Shown piece by piece: positions 1-7,762 of a stretch of DNA of 64,000 nucleotides; position 1 is the stretch's first letter, and each line of letters opens with the position of its first letter. Origin of the DNA: Chloroflexaceae bacterium (GTDB taxonomy: Bacteria > Chloroflexota > Chloroflexia > Chloroflexales > Chloroflexaceae). The translations under genes were made by a program, and so were the position numbers. The notes below the pieces were generated by a model that was not told where the DNA came from, did not search any database, and was given only the letters and a program-made list of their open reading frames with translations. The DNA lies in the NCBI GenBank assembly GCA_025057155.1, contig JANWYD010000001.1, positions 147,113 to 211,112 on the forward strand. Reading direction: 5' to 3'.

Positions 1-3000
1 GGCGGGCGGAGCGGCGGGCGCGGCCTCGGCGGCGGCTCTGGCGGCCTCAAGCTGGGCGATCTCTTCGGGAGAGAGGCCGAGTTCTTCGAGGGAGAAGGGG
101 GTCAACTCGGGTTCGGCGGGCGGAGCGGCGGGCGCGGCCTCGGCGGCGGCTCTGGCGGCCTCAAGCTGGGCGATCTCTTCGGGAGAGAGGCCGAGTTCTT
201 CGAGGGAGAAGGGGGTCAACTCGGGTTCGGCGGGCGGAGCGGCGGGCGCGGCCTCGGCGGCGGCTCTGGCGGCCTCAAGCTGGGCGATCTCTTCGGGAGA
301 GAGGCCGAGTTCTTCGAGGGAGAAGGGGGTCAACTCGGGTTCGGCGGGCGGAGCGGCGGGCGCCGCCTCGGCGGTTGCCTCCGTCAGGCCGAGCGCGGCG
401 ATTTCCTCCGGCGACAGGCCCAGTTCCTCCAGTGAAAAGGGGGTGAGTTCAGCTTCCGCTGTCGGTGCGACGGCCTCTGATTCGCCCTCAGCTTCGACTT
501 CCTCCATATCAATAATCTCATCGCCATCGCGGATCTGAATGCCAGCCCGGTGCAGGGCCCAGCCAATCGCCTCGATCCGATCCGCCTCCGCCTCGGGGTC
601 AGAAACGACGGCGATGATGTCGGTCAGATCCACGTAGCCCTGGCGCCGCCCCAGGCTCATCAGCCGTTCGAGCGCCGCGTCACCCTGATTGGAGGGCGTT
701 GCGTGTGTGTCGTAATGCTCGTTCAGGATCGTCTCGAACTGGCCGAGATCAAGACCTTCCAGTTCTTCGGCGCTCAGCCCCAGTTCCCGGCTGGCCGTCT
801 GCCCGTCGAAGCTCTCGATGTCACCGAGGTCAAGATCCTCGAACGAGAATGGTTCGATATCTTCCGGGAGCGCTTCGTCTGGAGCGGACGGCTGGACCGT
901 GGCGCCGAAATCTTCTGGAGCGAAGGGCTTGAGACCCGAAAGGTCCAGCTCAGCGCCGGAGGCGGCGGCATTGATGCTCAGCTCGTCGGGAGCGAAGGGT
1001 TGCAGTTCTGGTTCTTCGCCCCTGGACCAGCCGGGCACAATCGTATCGCCAGTGGCCGGCGAGGGCAACTCGCCCCGCGCGGCGGCCTCAAGCTGGGCGA
1101 TCTCTTCGGGAGAGAGGCCGAGTTCTTCAAGGGAGAAGGGGGTCAACTCGGGTTCGGCGGGCGGCGGCTCGGGCGCAGAGGGCGCGGCGGCCTGCGCGGC
1201 GGCCTCAAGCTGGGCGATCTCTTCGGGGGAGAGGCCGAGTTCTTCAAGGGAGAAGGGGGTCAACTCGGGTTCGGCGGGCGGCGGCTCGGGCGCAGAGGGC
1301 GCGGCGGCCTGCGCGGCGGCCTCAAGCTGGGCGATCTCTTCGGGAGAGAGGCCGAGTTCTTCAAGGGAGAAGGGGGTCAACTCGGGTTCGGCGGGCGGCG
1401 GCTCCTTAACCCGCTCGGTCGCGCCCGGCGCTGGGGACGCCTCGCTGATCGGAACGTCCTCTTTGGGGAGCCGGAAGCCGCCCACGAAGCGATTCTGCCC
1501 GGCGGGCTCATCCTCGCGCAGTGAAACGTCATCGTGGGAGAAATAATCGCTCTGCGCAAGCTCTTCATCTGCAATCGGACGCAGCGGCTCGGGCTCCTGG
1601 AGCGGAAGGGCGGCGGCCCGCGCCTTTAGCCGATCAAAAATGCTTTCCTGACCGTGGGTTTCCTCCTCCTGCCGGCTGGCGAAGCCAGGCTGGGACTTAG
1701 CCGCAGGTTGCTGCCAACTATAGGCCGCTTTCGGCTCCGCTTCCTCCTCAGCCGGTGGAGGGGTCGTCGTCGCCGGTGGTTCGTCAATCGAAAACGGACG
1801 CAGCGAAGGCGGCAGCTCGCCTTCACCCGGTTCAAAGTTTGGGGCGTCGAGATCAAACTCCTCCAGCGAGAAGGGGGTAATTTCCCCCAGATCATTCTCG
1901 GCCGCTGTCGGTGTTTCGGCAACGGCGCCAAACGTGCTGCTCCCCCTTGATAGGTTCTCCTGTTGATTGCGTGAGGATGGCGAGGCTTCCCGCTCGCCGG
2001 CAGCGCCGGTCCGGGCGGCCTCAAGCTGGGCGATCTCTTCGGGAGAGAGGCCGAGTTCTTCAAGGGAGAAGGGGGTCAACTCGGGTTCGGCGGGCGGAGC
2101 CTCAGCGCCGGTCCGGGCGGCCTCAAGCTGGGCGATCTCTTCGGGAGAGAGGCCGAGTTCTTCGAGGGAGAAGGGGGTCAACTCGGGTTCGGCGGCGCTC
2201 TCGGCCGCTTCACCCGCAGCGGCTTCAAGCTGGGCGATCTCCTCTGAAGAAAGGCCCAGTTCTTCAAGGGAGAGAGGTTCCAGTTCAGGCTTGCCGGTTT
2301 CGAAACCGGCCTGGATCTGGCCGGTTTCGTCCAGATCATCGGTGGGCGTCTCGGCGAGGCTGGCGGGCAGGGCCACTGCTGGCGGCGGCGAAAGCGGCTC
2401 AGGTTCGGCGCGTAGCTGAGCGATCTCCTCTTCGCTCAAGCCGAGATCAGCGAGCGAGAACGGCTCCAACTCGGGCTCGGCGGTTGGCGTCGCGTATAGT
2501 TGCGGAGCGGCGCTATCAATATCCTCCAACGAAAAGGGGACGACCCCGCTGGACGTATCCAGATCCACCCCGCGCTCCGTAGGCACAGGAGGTTCCATCG
2601 CCAGCAGGCTGGCGAGCAGATCATCAGCGTCAAAGCCGCCCTGATCGGCGATGGAGGGTTCGGCGGCGCTCCAGGCGGGCGTCGGGCGCTCCGGCTGTTG
2701 CTGAACGGTCGCCACGGCGGCGGCGGCAACCGCGGCCTGGGCCGCACGGCGTTCGGCCTCTTCCCGGGCGCGCCGTTCGGCCGCTTCCCGGGTGCGCCGC
2801 TCGGCCCAGGCTGTTTCGTCCCAGGCGGGAATCTGCACCGCAGGTGCAGGCAGATCGGGAAGGGTCTCGAAGAGGGTGCGCGCGACGTGCTGGTAGGGAT
2901 CAAGGCGTTGGGCCTGACGCCAGAACCGCTCGCCATCGGGATCGCCGGAGGCCAGTTTAATATAGCCGAGCAACAAGTTGGCCTTCAGCACATCGGGGCG

Positions 3001-3579
3001 CAGGGCCAGGATCTCGCCGCACACCTCTGCAGCCTGCTGCTCCTGCTGGTTGCGCCAGAGAGCCTCGGCCAGGCCGACGCGGGCGTCGAAGCGCTCGGGC
3101 TGCTCTTCGATAACGCCGCGATATTCCTGGATGGCCTGCGGCAGCATATGCCCCTTGGCGTAGAGGCGGGCCAGGCCGGGCCGGCTCAGCCGCAGGGTGG
3201 CGCCTTCGCTGCCCCAGATATCGGTGTAGAGGCGCAGGAGCTGGCTGCGCAGTTCGGGCATATCCGGGCGCACTTCAAGGGCCTGCTCAAACTCGGCGAC
3301 CGCCTGATCGAGCTTGCCCTGCCGTTCGAACGTGATGCCCAGGCCGACATGGGCGGGAATATCCTCCGGGTCGGCGCGCAACACGCGCGTAAACGCTGCC
3401 TCGGCCTGCTCGAACTGTCGCCCGGCGAGATACGCCTCGCCGAGGATGCGGTGAGCCTCCAGGCTCTCCGGGAAATGCTCCAGGATATGCTGAGCCACAC
3501 CGATCGCCTGCTCGACCTTATTAGCTTCAAGGTAGCTGCGGGCCTGATCGTATGCAGCTTGCAGGCTCATCGTCGCCAT
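1..3579 (-). CDS. TPR protein with repeated PFSLEELGLSPEEIAQLE motifs and a sigma-1.1-like domain (3' end off the window)
   Basis: One uninterrupted minus-strand frame of at least 1193 codons runs off the left edge with no stop. The ATG at 3579 follows AGGAGG by about 7 bases. Residues 1-265 are helical TPR-type repeats (for example EAHRILGEAYLAGRQFEQA). Residues about 270-310 are an Ala/Arg/Glu-rich charged stretch. The remainder is acidic, Pro/Ala-rich linker carrying at least eight near-identical copies, plus diverged ones, of EPELTPFSLEELGLSPEE-IAQLE. Around residues 963-1026 a folded island, LERLMSLGRRQGYVDLTDII followed by a second helix pair, resembles sigma-70 region 1.1. No signal peptide or membrane segment is visible. 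The function is unknown; I infer a scaffold or regulator. The promoter candidate is at 3799-3828. Very confident it is a real gene, not confident of its role. Confidence 0.88.
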   Translation of the reverse strand, partial: MATMSLQAAYDQARSYLEANKVEQAIGVAQHILEHFPESLEAHRILGEAYLAGRQFEQAEAAFTRVLRADPEDIPAHVGLGITFERQGKLDQAVAEFEQALEVRPDMPELRSQLLRLYTDIWGSEGATLRLSRPGLARLYAKGHMLPQAIQEYRGVIEEQPERFDARVGLAEALWRNQQEQQAAEVCGEILALRPDVLKANLLLGYIKLASGDPDGERFWRQAQRLDPYQHVARTLFETLPDLPAPAVQIPAWDETAWAERRTREAAERRAREEAERRAAQAAVAAAAVATVQQQPERPTPAWSAAEPSIADQGGFDADDLLASLLAMEPPVPTERGVDLDTSSGVVPFSLEDIDSAAPQLYATPTAEPELEPFSLADLGLSEEEIAQLRAEPEPLSPPPAVALPASLAETPTDDLDETGQIQAGFETGKPELEPLSLEELGLSSEEIAQLEAAAGEAAESAAEPELTPFSLEELGLSPEEIAQLEAARTGAEAPPAEPELTPFSLEELGLSPEEIAQLEAARTGAAGEREASPSSRNQQENLSRGSSTFGAVAETPTAAENDLGEITPFSLEEFDLDAPNFEPGEGELPPSLRPFSIDEPPATTTPPPAEEEAEPKAAYSWQQPAAKSQPGFASRQEEETHGQESIFDRLKARAAALPLQEPEPLRPIADEELAQSDYFSHDDVSLREDEPAGQNRFVGGFRLPKEDVPISEASPAPGATERVKEPPPAEPELTPFSLEELGLSPEEIAQLEAAAQAAAPSAPEPPPAEPELTPFSLEELGLSPEEIAQLEAAAQAAAPSAPEPPPAEPELTPFSLEELGLSPEEIAQLEAAARGELPSPATGDTIVPGWSRGEEPELQPFAPDELSINAAASGAELDLSGLKPFAPEDFGATVQPSAPDEALPEDIEPFSFEDLDLGDIESFDGQTASRELGLSAEELEGLDLGQFETILNEHYDTHATPSNQGDAALERLMSLGRRQGYVDLTDIIAVVSDPEAEADRIEAIGWALHRAGIQIRDGDEIIDMEEVEAEGESEAVAPTAEAELTPFSLEELGLSPEEIAALGLTEATAEAAPAAPPAEPELTPFSLEELGLSPEEIAQLEAARAAAEAAPAAPPAEPELTPFSLEELGLSPEEIAQLEAARAAAEAAPAAPPAEPELTPFSLEELGLSPEEIAQLEAARAAAEAAPAAPPA
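43..384. repeat. tandem 114-bp repeat, three near-perfect units
   Basis: Units begin at 43, 157 and 271, exactly 114 bp apart and almost identical in sequence. They encode 38-residue units of the protein described at 1-3579. Further sequence of the same type continues to the left edge, and a diverged fourth unit starts near 385. The near-identity at synonymous positions suggests recent amplification or gene conversion. Confidence 0.95.
1084..1404. repeat. tandem 117-bp repeat, three units (last truncated)
   Basis: Units begin at 1084, 1201 and 1318, with a period of 117 bp (39 residues). The 69-residue-coding core is the same as in the 114-bp array, but the linker between cores differs, reading AAAQAAAPSAPEPPPAEP-like instead of ARAAAEAAPAAPPAEP. 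The third unit loses similarity near 1404. The array lies in the same reading frame as the other arrays. Confidence 0.93.
2017..2290. repeat. tandem 102-bp repeat, two close units and one diverged
   Basis: Units begin at 2017, 2119 and 2221, 102 bp apart (34 residues). The first two are close copies and the third is diverged. A fourth, weaker unit is near 2405. All encode the PELTPFSLEELGLSPEEIAQ core in the same frame with a shorter linker than the other two arrays. Confidence 0.9.
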
Positions 3580-4069
3580 GCTAACGCCTCCTGTTGTCCC
3601 TTGGGCAAGGTTTAAACCTGCTTGACGCACTGCCTCGCCACCCAATGGCCCCACAGCCGACCGACGGCATGCTGGCCAGGGTGTTGAATTGGAGTGTCGT
3701 GCAAGCCATTGGCGCTGAAACCTTGTCCGGGTCGCGATGGGGAAAGGGTGTGATCCCTGGTCAGGAGCACCATCTCAGGTGCCTGGCATAATGCGTCAAG
3801 TATACGACTGCCATCAAACCAGTGTCAAGGCGAAGATCAGATGTTTTCTGCGCCCAGGCGCTTAAAAATGAGGCAAAATCATTTACTCGCGTGCTATTGT
3901 AGCACGTCGGCGCAACCTGTCGCAACCACCTGGATAGGGCCACAATTCTGATCCTCTCGCTCACGGGCACGGACGAGGGCAACCCTGATCCACTCGCTCG
4001 CCTGCGCAGTCATTTTCGCCTTACGATACCTGATTGGTATGACGGGAGCATTACCGGCGACACACATAA
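3580..4069. other. intergenic region upstream of the TPR protein gene
   Basis: About 490 bp with no convincing gene. Short open frames here have no ribosome site and lack protein-like composition. The only structure I can support is the promoter at 3799-3828. Transcription from it would give an untranslated leader of about 210 nt before the ATG at 3579. Confidence 0.6.
3799..3828 (-). promoter_or_regulatory. sigma-70-type promoter for the TPR protein gene
   Basis: On the minus strand, a perfect TTGACA (3823-3828) and TATACT (3799-3804) are separated by 18 bp. Start of transcription would be near 3792. Confidence 0.7.
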
Positions 4070-4095
4070 AGCGCGGCACATGTTCGTGCCGCGCT
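4070..4095 (-). terminator. hairpin terminator after tRNA-Pro
   Basis: A perfect 10-bp inverted repeat (AGCGCGGCAC / GTGCCGCGCT, 6-nt loop) lies 13 bp beyond the tRNA 3' end and is followed on the minus strand by TTTATG. The T-tract is short, so termination strength is uncertain. Confidence 0.65.
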
Positions 4096-4108
4096 CAACA
4101 GGCGATAG

Positions 4109-4185
4109 TGGTCGGGGCGACTGGATTTGAACCAGCGACCTCCTGAACCCCATTCAGGTGCGCTACCGGTCTGCGCTACGCCCCG
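4109..4185 (-). tRNA. tRNA-Pro (anticodon GGG)
   Basis: A 77-nt cloverleaf with encoded CCA. The acceptor stem CGGGGCG pairs with CGCCCCG, the discriminator is A, the anticodon stem is CCTGA/TCAGG with loop ATGGGGT, and the T-loop is TTCAAAT. The anticodon occupies plus-strand 4149-4151 and reads CCC/CCU proline codons. The first base C1 is typical of bacterial tRNA-Pro. It is flanked by its own promoter (4197-4225) and hairpin (4070-4095), so it is probably a single-gene transcription unit. Confidence 0.96.
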
Positions 4186-4196
4186 TGTTCCAATGG

Positions 4197-4225
4197 ATTA
4201 TAGCGCCTGAGGGCAGCTACGTCAA
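4197..4225 (-). promoter_or_regulatory. strong promoter of tRNA-Pro
   Basis: Minus-strand TTGACG (4220-4225), a 17-bp spacer, then TATAAT (4197-4202). Predicted transcription start is a few bases before the mature tRNA 5' end at 4185, so 5' processing would remove very little. Confidence 0.85.
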
Positions 4226-4260
4226 CTCAGCCCCGAAACGCCTCGCCAGGTGCAAAGTCT

Positions 4261-4328
4261 GCCTCCAGCGGGGAGAGCGGGGCGGCGCAGTCGCTCGCCG
4301 GATGGGGAAGATCTCCGCCTCTGGAGGC
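4261..4328. repeat. short element with 8-bp terminal inverted repeats
   Basis: A 68-bp stretch starts with GCCTCCAGCGGGG and ends with CTGGAGGC, giving perfect 8-bp terminal inverted repeats. A related element starts the same way at 7551 and ends at 7607 (CTGGAGAC). Both sit in gene-free spacers. Confidence 0.5.
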
Positions 4329-4395
4329 ACGCGTCGGGCGGGCCCCCGAAGACGTTTTGCATCAACCGTGGACGGGCCTTCACAGGCGGTCCCCA

Positions 4396-4674
4396 TCAGG
4401 CGGCGTTTTCGTCCCGCCAGATCATCGAGGCGAAGGCGCCCAGCACCGCCCCGAAGAAGAGGCCGCCGCCGCCCCAGGCCAGGGCGGAGCGGAGCAGGAA
4501 CCAGGCCCAGAAGGCTATTCCGGCATCGGCGGGGATGGCCCCCAGGGCGTAGCCTATCAGAATATTGAACAACGCGCCGATGAGAATGGCAAAGGTCGCC
4601 AGGGCCAGCGCGCCGCGGAAGGCCCAGCGTAAGCGCCTGCGCAGGGTTGGATCGAGGTGCGACCTGGATGCCAT
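4396..4674 (-). CDS. small integral membrane protein, unknown function
   Basis: The protein is 92 residues. The ATG at 4674 has GAGG 7 bases upstream, whereas an upstream in-frame ATG at 4710 lacks a site. A basic N-terminus (about residues 1-18) is followed by two hydrophobic segments, roughly residues 19-48 and 53-85, predicting a two-helix membrane protein with a charged C-terminal tail (WRDENAA). The ending resembles small bacterial membrane proteins whose role is unknown. Its neighbours are citrate synthase (downstream in coordinates, same strand) and tRNA-Pro, and neither informs its function. Confidence 0.65.
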   Translation of the reverse strand: MASRSHLDPTLRRRLRWAFRGALALATFAILIGALFNILIGYALGAIPADAGIAFWAWFLLRSALAWGGGGLFFGAVLGAFASMIWRDENAA

Positions 4675-5034
4675 ACCCTTACCTCGTTTGTAGAGAGCGA
4701 AAGCCCTCATTTTCTCGACCCCCTGCCAGAGGGGAGGGGTGTACGATTTCAGATTGTGGATTTTGGGTTGTGGATTGCCGTATACGGAGTCGCTATGAAA
4801 CCGTAGTAATGATGTAGTCCAGGCAGCATGAGCTATTATCAGTTCCCCTGGAGATTGGCATAGGCGCCAGTACTACAACGAGCCTTCTCCTTGTAGGGGC
4901 GGCTCGGAGGGGCGAAGTCCCTCCAAAAGCCTCTTTCCGGTGCAGCGCGGTGCAGCTTCGCCGCGCTGAGACGGGAAATTCTACAGGGGCCACAGGTCCC
5001 GCCGCCCTCACGGAGACGAAGTCTCGTCGCAGGA
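4675..5034. other. intergenic region with heptad repeat
   Basis: No gene is supported in this 360-bp spacer. It holds a GATTTTG-type heptad tract at 4752-4787 and otherwise unstructured sequence before the citrate synthase stop codon. Confidence 0.6.
4752..4787. repeat. GATTTTG-type heptad repeat, copy A
   Basis: Four consecutive 7-mers (GATTGTG, GATTTTG, GGTTGTG, GATTGCC) end in GTATACGG. The same 7-bp period and the same GATTGCCGTA ending recur at 22844-22872 and, inverted, at 63379-63416. Confidence 0.8.
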
Positions 5035-6159
5035 CTAATCACGTTGCTCGATCGGCGTGTACGGCACGTCGAGCGGACCGATGTACTCGGCTTCGGGACG
5101 GATAAGGCGGTTGTCGGAGTACTGTTCATAGACGTGGGCCGTCCACCCGGCGACGCGACTGATAGCGAAGATGGGGGTGAACAGGTCAATCGGCACCCCC
5201 AGCGTGTAGTACACCGACGCAGAGTAGAAATCAACATTGACGGGAAGCGCCTTTTCCGCCTGTACGATGGCGCGAATACGCTCACTCATATCGAACCAGC
5301 GCCGGTTGCCGGTGCGATCGGCCAGGTGGGCGGCCAGGCGTCGCAGCCAGAGCGCGCGGGGGTCGTCGGCCTTGTAGACGCGGTGACCGAAGCCCATGAT
5401 CTTCTTTTTGGCGGCCAGCGCTCCGCGCATGTACTGATCGACGCGCTCGGGATTGCCGATTTCGAGCAACATGCGCATCACCTGCTCATTGGCTCCGCCG
5501 TGCAGCGGCCCCTTGAGAGTGCCGATAGCCGAGACGATCGCGCTATGGAGGTTCGAGAGCGTTGAGGCCGTAATGCGGGCGGCGAAGGTGCTGGCGTTCA
5601 GGCCGTGATCGGCGTGCAGAATGAGGCACCGGTCGAGCACGCGCGCCGTCTCCGGGTCGGGTTCGACGCCGGTGAGCATGTACAGGAAGTTGGCGGCGTG
5701 GTCGAGATGCTCGCTGGGAGTGACCGGCCACAGGCCATTGCGGATGCGCTCCCACGCGGCGACAATTGTCGGCAGTGCGGCGGTCAGACGGATGGACTTG
5801 TTAACATTCGCTTCCAGCGAGTTGTCGCCGGTTTCGGGATCGAACGGCGCCAGCGCGGAGACGGCCGTGCGCAGCACGCCCATTGGCGAGGTTTTCCTGG
5901 GCAGCAGCAGCAGCAGGGCGATGATCTCGTTGGGCACAAGGCGGTTTTCAACCATCTTGCGCTTGAAACTGTCGAGTTGCCTGGCGGTGGGCAGATCTCC
6001 GTACCAGAGGAGGGCGGTGGTCTCCTCGAACGTCGAGTGCTCGACCAGTTCATTAATGTCAATGCCGCGGTAAAACAGGCGCCCATTCGCCCCATCAATG
6101 AAGCTGATCCCGGTTTGCGCGGCGATGACCCCTTCCAACCCTCGGCTTAGCGACGTCAT
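5035..6159 (-). CDS. gltA: citrate synthase
   Basis: 374 residues, the usual length of the short bacterial citrate synthase. The enzyme condenses acetyl-CoA and oxaloacetate, the entry step of the TCA cycle. Visible family signatures include the N-terminal LEGVIAAQTGISFIDG and the active-site stretch GPLHGGANEQVM, whose catalytic His is in GGAN context, followed by GFGHRVYKADDPRA, with its second catalytic His, and DFYSASVYYTLG containing the catalytic Asp. The ATG at 6159 follows AAGAGAG; the frame is open further upstream but without family similarity. A 2-methylcitrate synthase activity cannot be excluded from sequence. The gene may be co-transcribed after trpA and the Lrp-like gene, both on the same strand. 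Confidence 0.95.
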   Translation of the reverse strand: MTSLSRGLEGVIAAQTGISFIDGANGRLFYRGIDINELVEHSTFEETTALLWYGDLPTARQLDSFKRKMVENRLVPNEIIALLLLLPRKTSPMGVLRTAVSALAPFDPETGDNSLEANVNKSIRLTAALPTIVAAWERIRNGLWPVTPSEHLDHAANFLYMLTGVEPDPETARVLDRCLILHADHGLNASTFAARITASTLSNLHSAIVSAIGTLKGPLHGGANEQVMRMLLEIGNPERVDQYMRGALAAKKKIMGFGHRVYKADDPRALWLRRLAAHLADRTGNRRWFDMSERIRAIVQAEKALPVNVDFYSASVYYTLGVPIDLFTPIFAISRVAGWTAHVYEQYSDNRLIRPEAEYIGPLDVPYTPIEQRD

Positions 6160-6250
6160 GGCGTTCTCTCTTGATGCTCGTAGCTGTGGGAAACTGACTT
6201 CCCCGGACGGGAAACCTGGTTGCCCTGCACCCCTGTCGCACAGTGATGGC

Positions 6251-6273
6251 CTGGGAGGGCGCAGCCCTCCCAG
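6251..6273. repeat. dispersed palindrome GGGAGGGC-GCA-GCCCTCCC, copy
   Basis: CTGGGAGGGC, GCA, then GCCCTCCCAG forms a perfect hairpin in the spacer between the Lrp-like gene and citrate synthase. An identical copy is at 23941-23963, and variants are near 11777, 11914, 15525, 15613 and 23873. Confidence 0.85.
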
Positions 6274-6307
6274 AACGTACCTGGATGCCGGGTGTCCGGT
6301 CACGCGC

Positions 6308-6541
6308 CTAGCCAATCACAATGCACGTCACCGTGCGTTTAATGCCCTCGACGCCCTGAATCTGGTTCATCACCAGCCGGCCAATATTGCGGGGGTCGGG
6401 AGTCTGCACGGTGGCGATAATATCATAGGGGCCGGTAACCGCATCGGCGGCGCTCACGCCCTCGATGGTGCGCAGGGCGGTAAGCACTTCGGCGACATGC
6501 CCGGACTCGGCTTCGATTAACACATAGGCTTTCGCTTCCAT
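6308..6541 (-). CDS. standalone Lrp/AsnC ligand-binding (RAM) domain protein
   Basis: 77 residues, starting at an ATG preceded by AGGAGG. The sequence (AYVLIEAESGHVAEVLTALR, then GVSAADAVTGPYDIIATVQT) is the ferredoxin-like effector domain of Lrp/AsnC regulators without the helix-turn-helix. Such short proteins form oligomers and bind amino acids or interact with full-length Lrp proteins (family knowledge). The location between trpA and citrate synthase suggests a link to amino acid or carbon metabolism, but that is inference. It is complete, not a truncated regulator: it starts exactly at the domain boundary with its own ribosome site. Confidence 0.88.
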   Translation of the reverse strand: MEAKAYVLIEAESGHVAEVLTALRTIEGVSAADAVTGPYDIIATVQTPDPRNIGRLVMNQIQGVEGIKRTVTCIVIG

Positions 6542-6647
6542 GGTTCCTCCTCAATCTTGCAGACGCCGACCTCTGAAGCCTGCGTCGGTGTGCAGGGAGG
6601 TTCGGCGGGGCGAAGCCCCGCTGAGAGAAAGGCAAAGAGGTCTCTGA

Positions 6648-7442
6648 TCAGCGCTGCGATGTCAGCAACTCGCGCACAAACGCGGCCGCTCCGCCTGCCG
6701 CCTGGTCAGGCGGCAGACGCTCCAGGTGGGCGATCAACGCGCTGCCGACGATCGCGCCGTCTGCCAGACGCGCCACTTCGGCAACGTGGCTGGCATTGCT
6801 GATGCCGAAGCCTACGACGAGCGGCAGATCGCTATGGCGGCGGACGCGGGTGATCACCTCGCCGAGGTTGGCCGCCAGGCTGTGGCGCGCGCCGGTGACC
6901 CCGGTGAGGGAGACAACGTAAATGAAGCCGCTGGCCTCAGCGCAGATCGCCGCGACACGCTCCTCCGGGGTTGTCGGGGCCACGAACATAATCGTATCCA
7001 GCCCATGGGAGCGCGCGGCGGCGCGCAGTTCGGCCGACTCTTCGGGGGGCGCGTCGGGGACGATCCAGCCGTCGCCGCCCGCGGCGGCCAGGTCGCGGGA
7101 AGCACGTTCGAGTCCGTAGCGCAGCAGCGGGTTGTAGTAGCCCATCAACAGGAGCGGCGCCTGCACGCCCCGGTCGCGGAGTGCGGCCACGGCGCGCAGG
7201 CAATCCGCCAGCGTAATGCCGTTGGCGAGGGCGCGCTGATTCGCGCGCTGGATGGTGGCCCCATCGGCGAGCGGATCTGAGAACGGAACGCCCAGTTCAA
7301 AGATGCTCGCGCCAGCGGCTTCCATCGCTGGCACGAGTTCGAGGGCGCTGTCCCGTTCGGGGAAGCCGACGGTGAGGAAGGGCATCAGCGCGATACGTCC
7401 CTCGGCGCGCAGGCGGGCGAAGGTCTGGGCGATACGGCTCAT
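6648..7442 (-). CDS. trpA: tryptophan synthase alpha chain
   Basis: 264 residues, normal for the family. It cleaves indole-3-glycerol phosphate to indole and glyceraldehyde-3-phosphate for the TrpB partner. The catalytic Glu49 (in [10 protein letters not shown]) and Asp60 (in PLADG) are both present, and the phosphate-binding GFGIS and GAIVGSAL loops are visible. The chosen ATG at 7442 gives an N-terminus matching the family ([16 protein letters not shown]); an upstream ATG at 7487 would add 15 atypical residues. No other trp genes are in the window, so the trp genes are dispersed or trpB lies elsewhere. Confidence 0.95.
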   Translation of the reverse strand: MSRIAQTFARLRAEGRIALMPFLTVGFPERDSALELVPAMEAAGASIFELGVPFSDPLADGATIQRANQRALANGITLADCLRAVAALRDRGVQAPLLLMGYYNPLLRYGLERASRDLAAAGGDGWIVPDAPPEESAELRAAARSHGLDTIMFVAPTTPEERVAAICAEASGFIYVVSLTGVTGARHSLAANLGEVITRVRRHSDLPLVVGFGISNASHVAEVARLADGAIVGSALIAHLERLPPDQAAGGAAAFVRELLTSQR

Positions 7443-7762
7443 AGCGGCTGTGTAGAGTGACGGGCTGGATCTCCGGCCCGGCTTCATTAACGGCTATCAT
7501 ACCATACCTGGCCCGGCATGTGCCGGAGAGCGCAAGGCCGATGCAACTCCGCCTCCAGCGGGGGGATCGGGGCAAGCCTCAGAGACTCTGTCACAGCCTC
7601 TGGAGACCTGATGCTTCTTATACCGCTTTTTTTGAGCTGCGTGCTATAATAGGACAAACCACCACCGGATGGGAGGTTTGGGAAGGTCTGCGCCCTCCCC
7701 GAAAACCCGTAGATAGTCCGATAGTGCGCGCAGTGCACAGGTGACTGGCGAGGAGCGTGACG
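7443..7762. other. divergent intergenic region between trpA and the PucC-like gene
   Basis: 320 bp between divergent genes. It holds the extended -10 promoter at 7642-7650 (plus strand) and the CCTCCAG...CTGGAG element at 7551-7607. I see no coding sequence and no attenuator-like leader for trpA. Confidence 0.6.
7642..7650 (+). promoter_or_regulatory. extended -10 promoter for the PucC-like gene
   Basis: TGC-TATAAT (TATAAT at 7645-7650) is a consensus extended -10 element about 110 bp before the ATG at 7763. A good -35 hexamer is not visible, as is common with extended -10 promoters. Confidence 0.6.

Noticed and set aside
550-1524. Plus-strand 324-codon frame over the repeat region
   Set aside because: It is a shadow of the repeat-encoding minus-strand gene: Gly/Arg-rich, no ribosome site, no family. 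The minus frame is open for the full 3.6 kb and has a good start.
3761-4079. Short minus-strand frames upstream of the TPR gene
   Set aside because: They overlap one another and the promoter, lack ribosome sites and have no protein-like composition.
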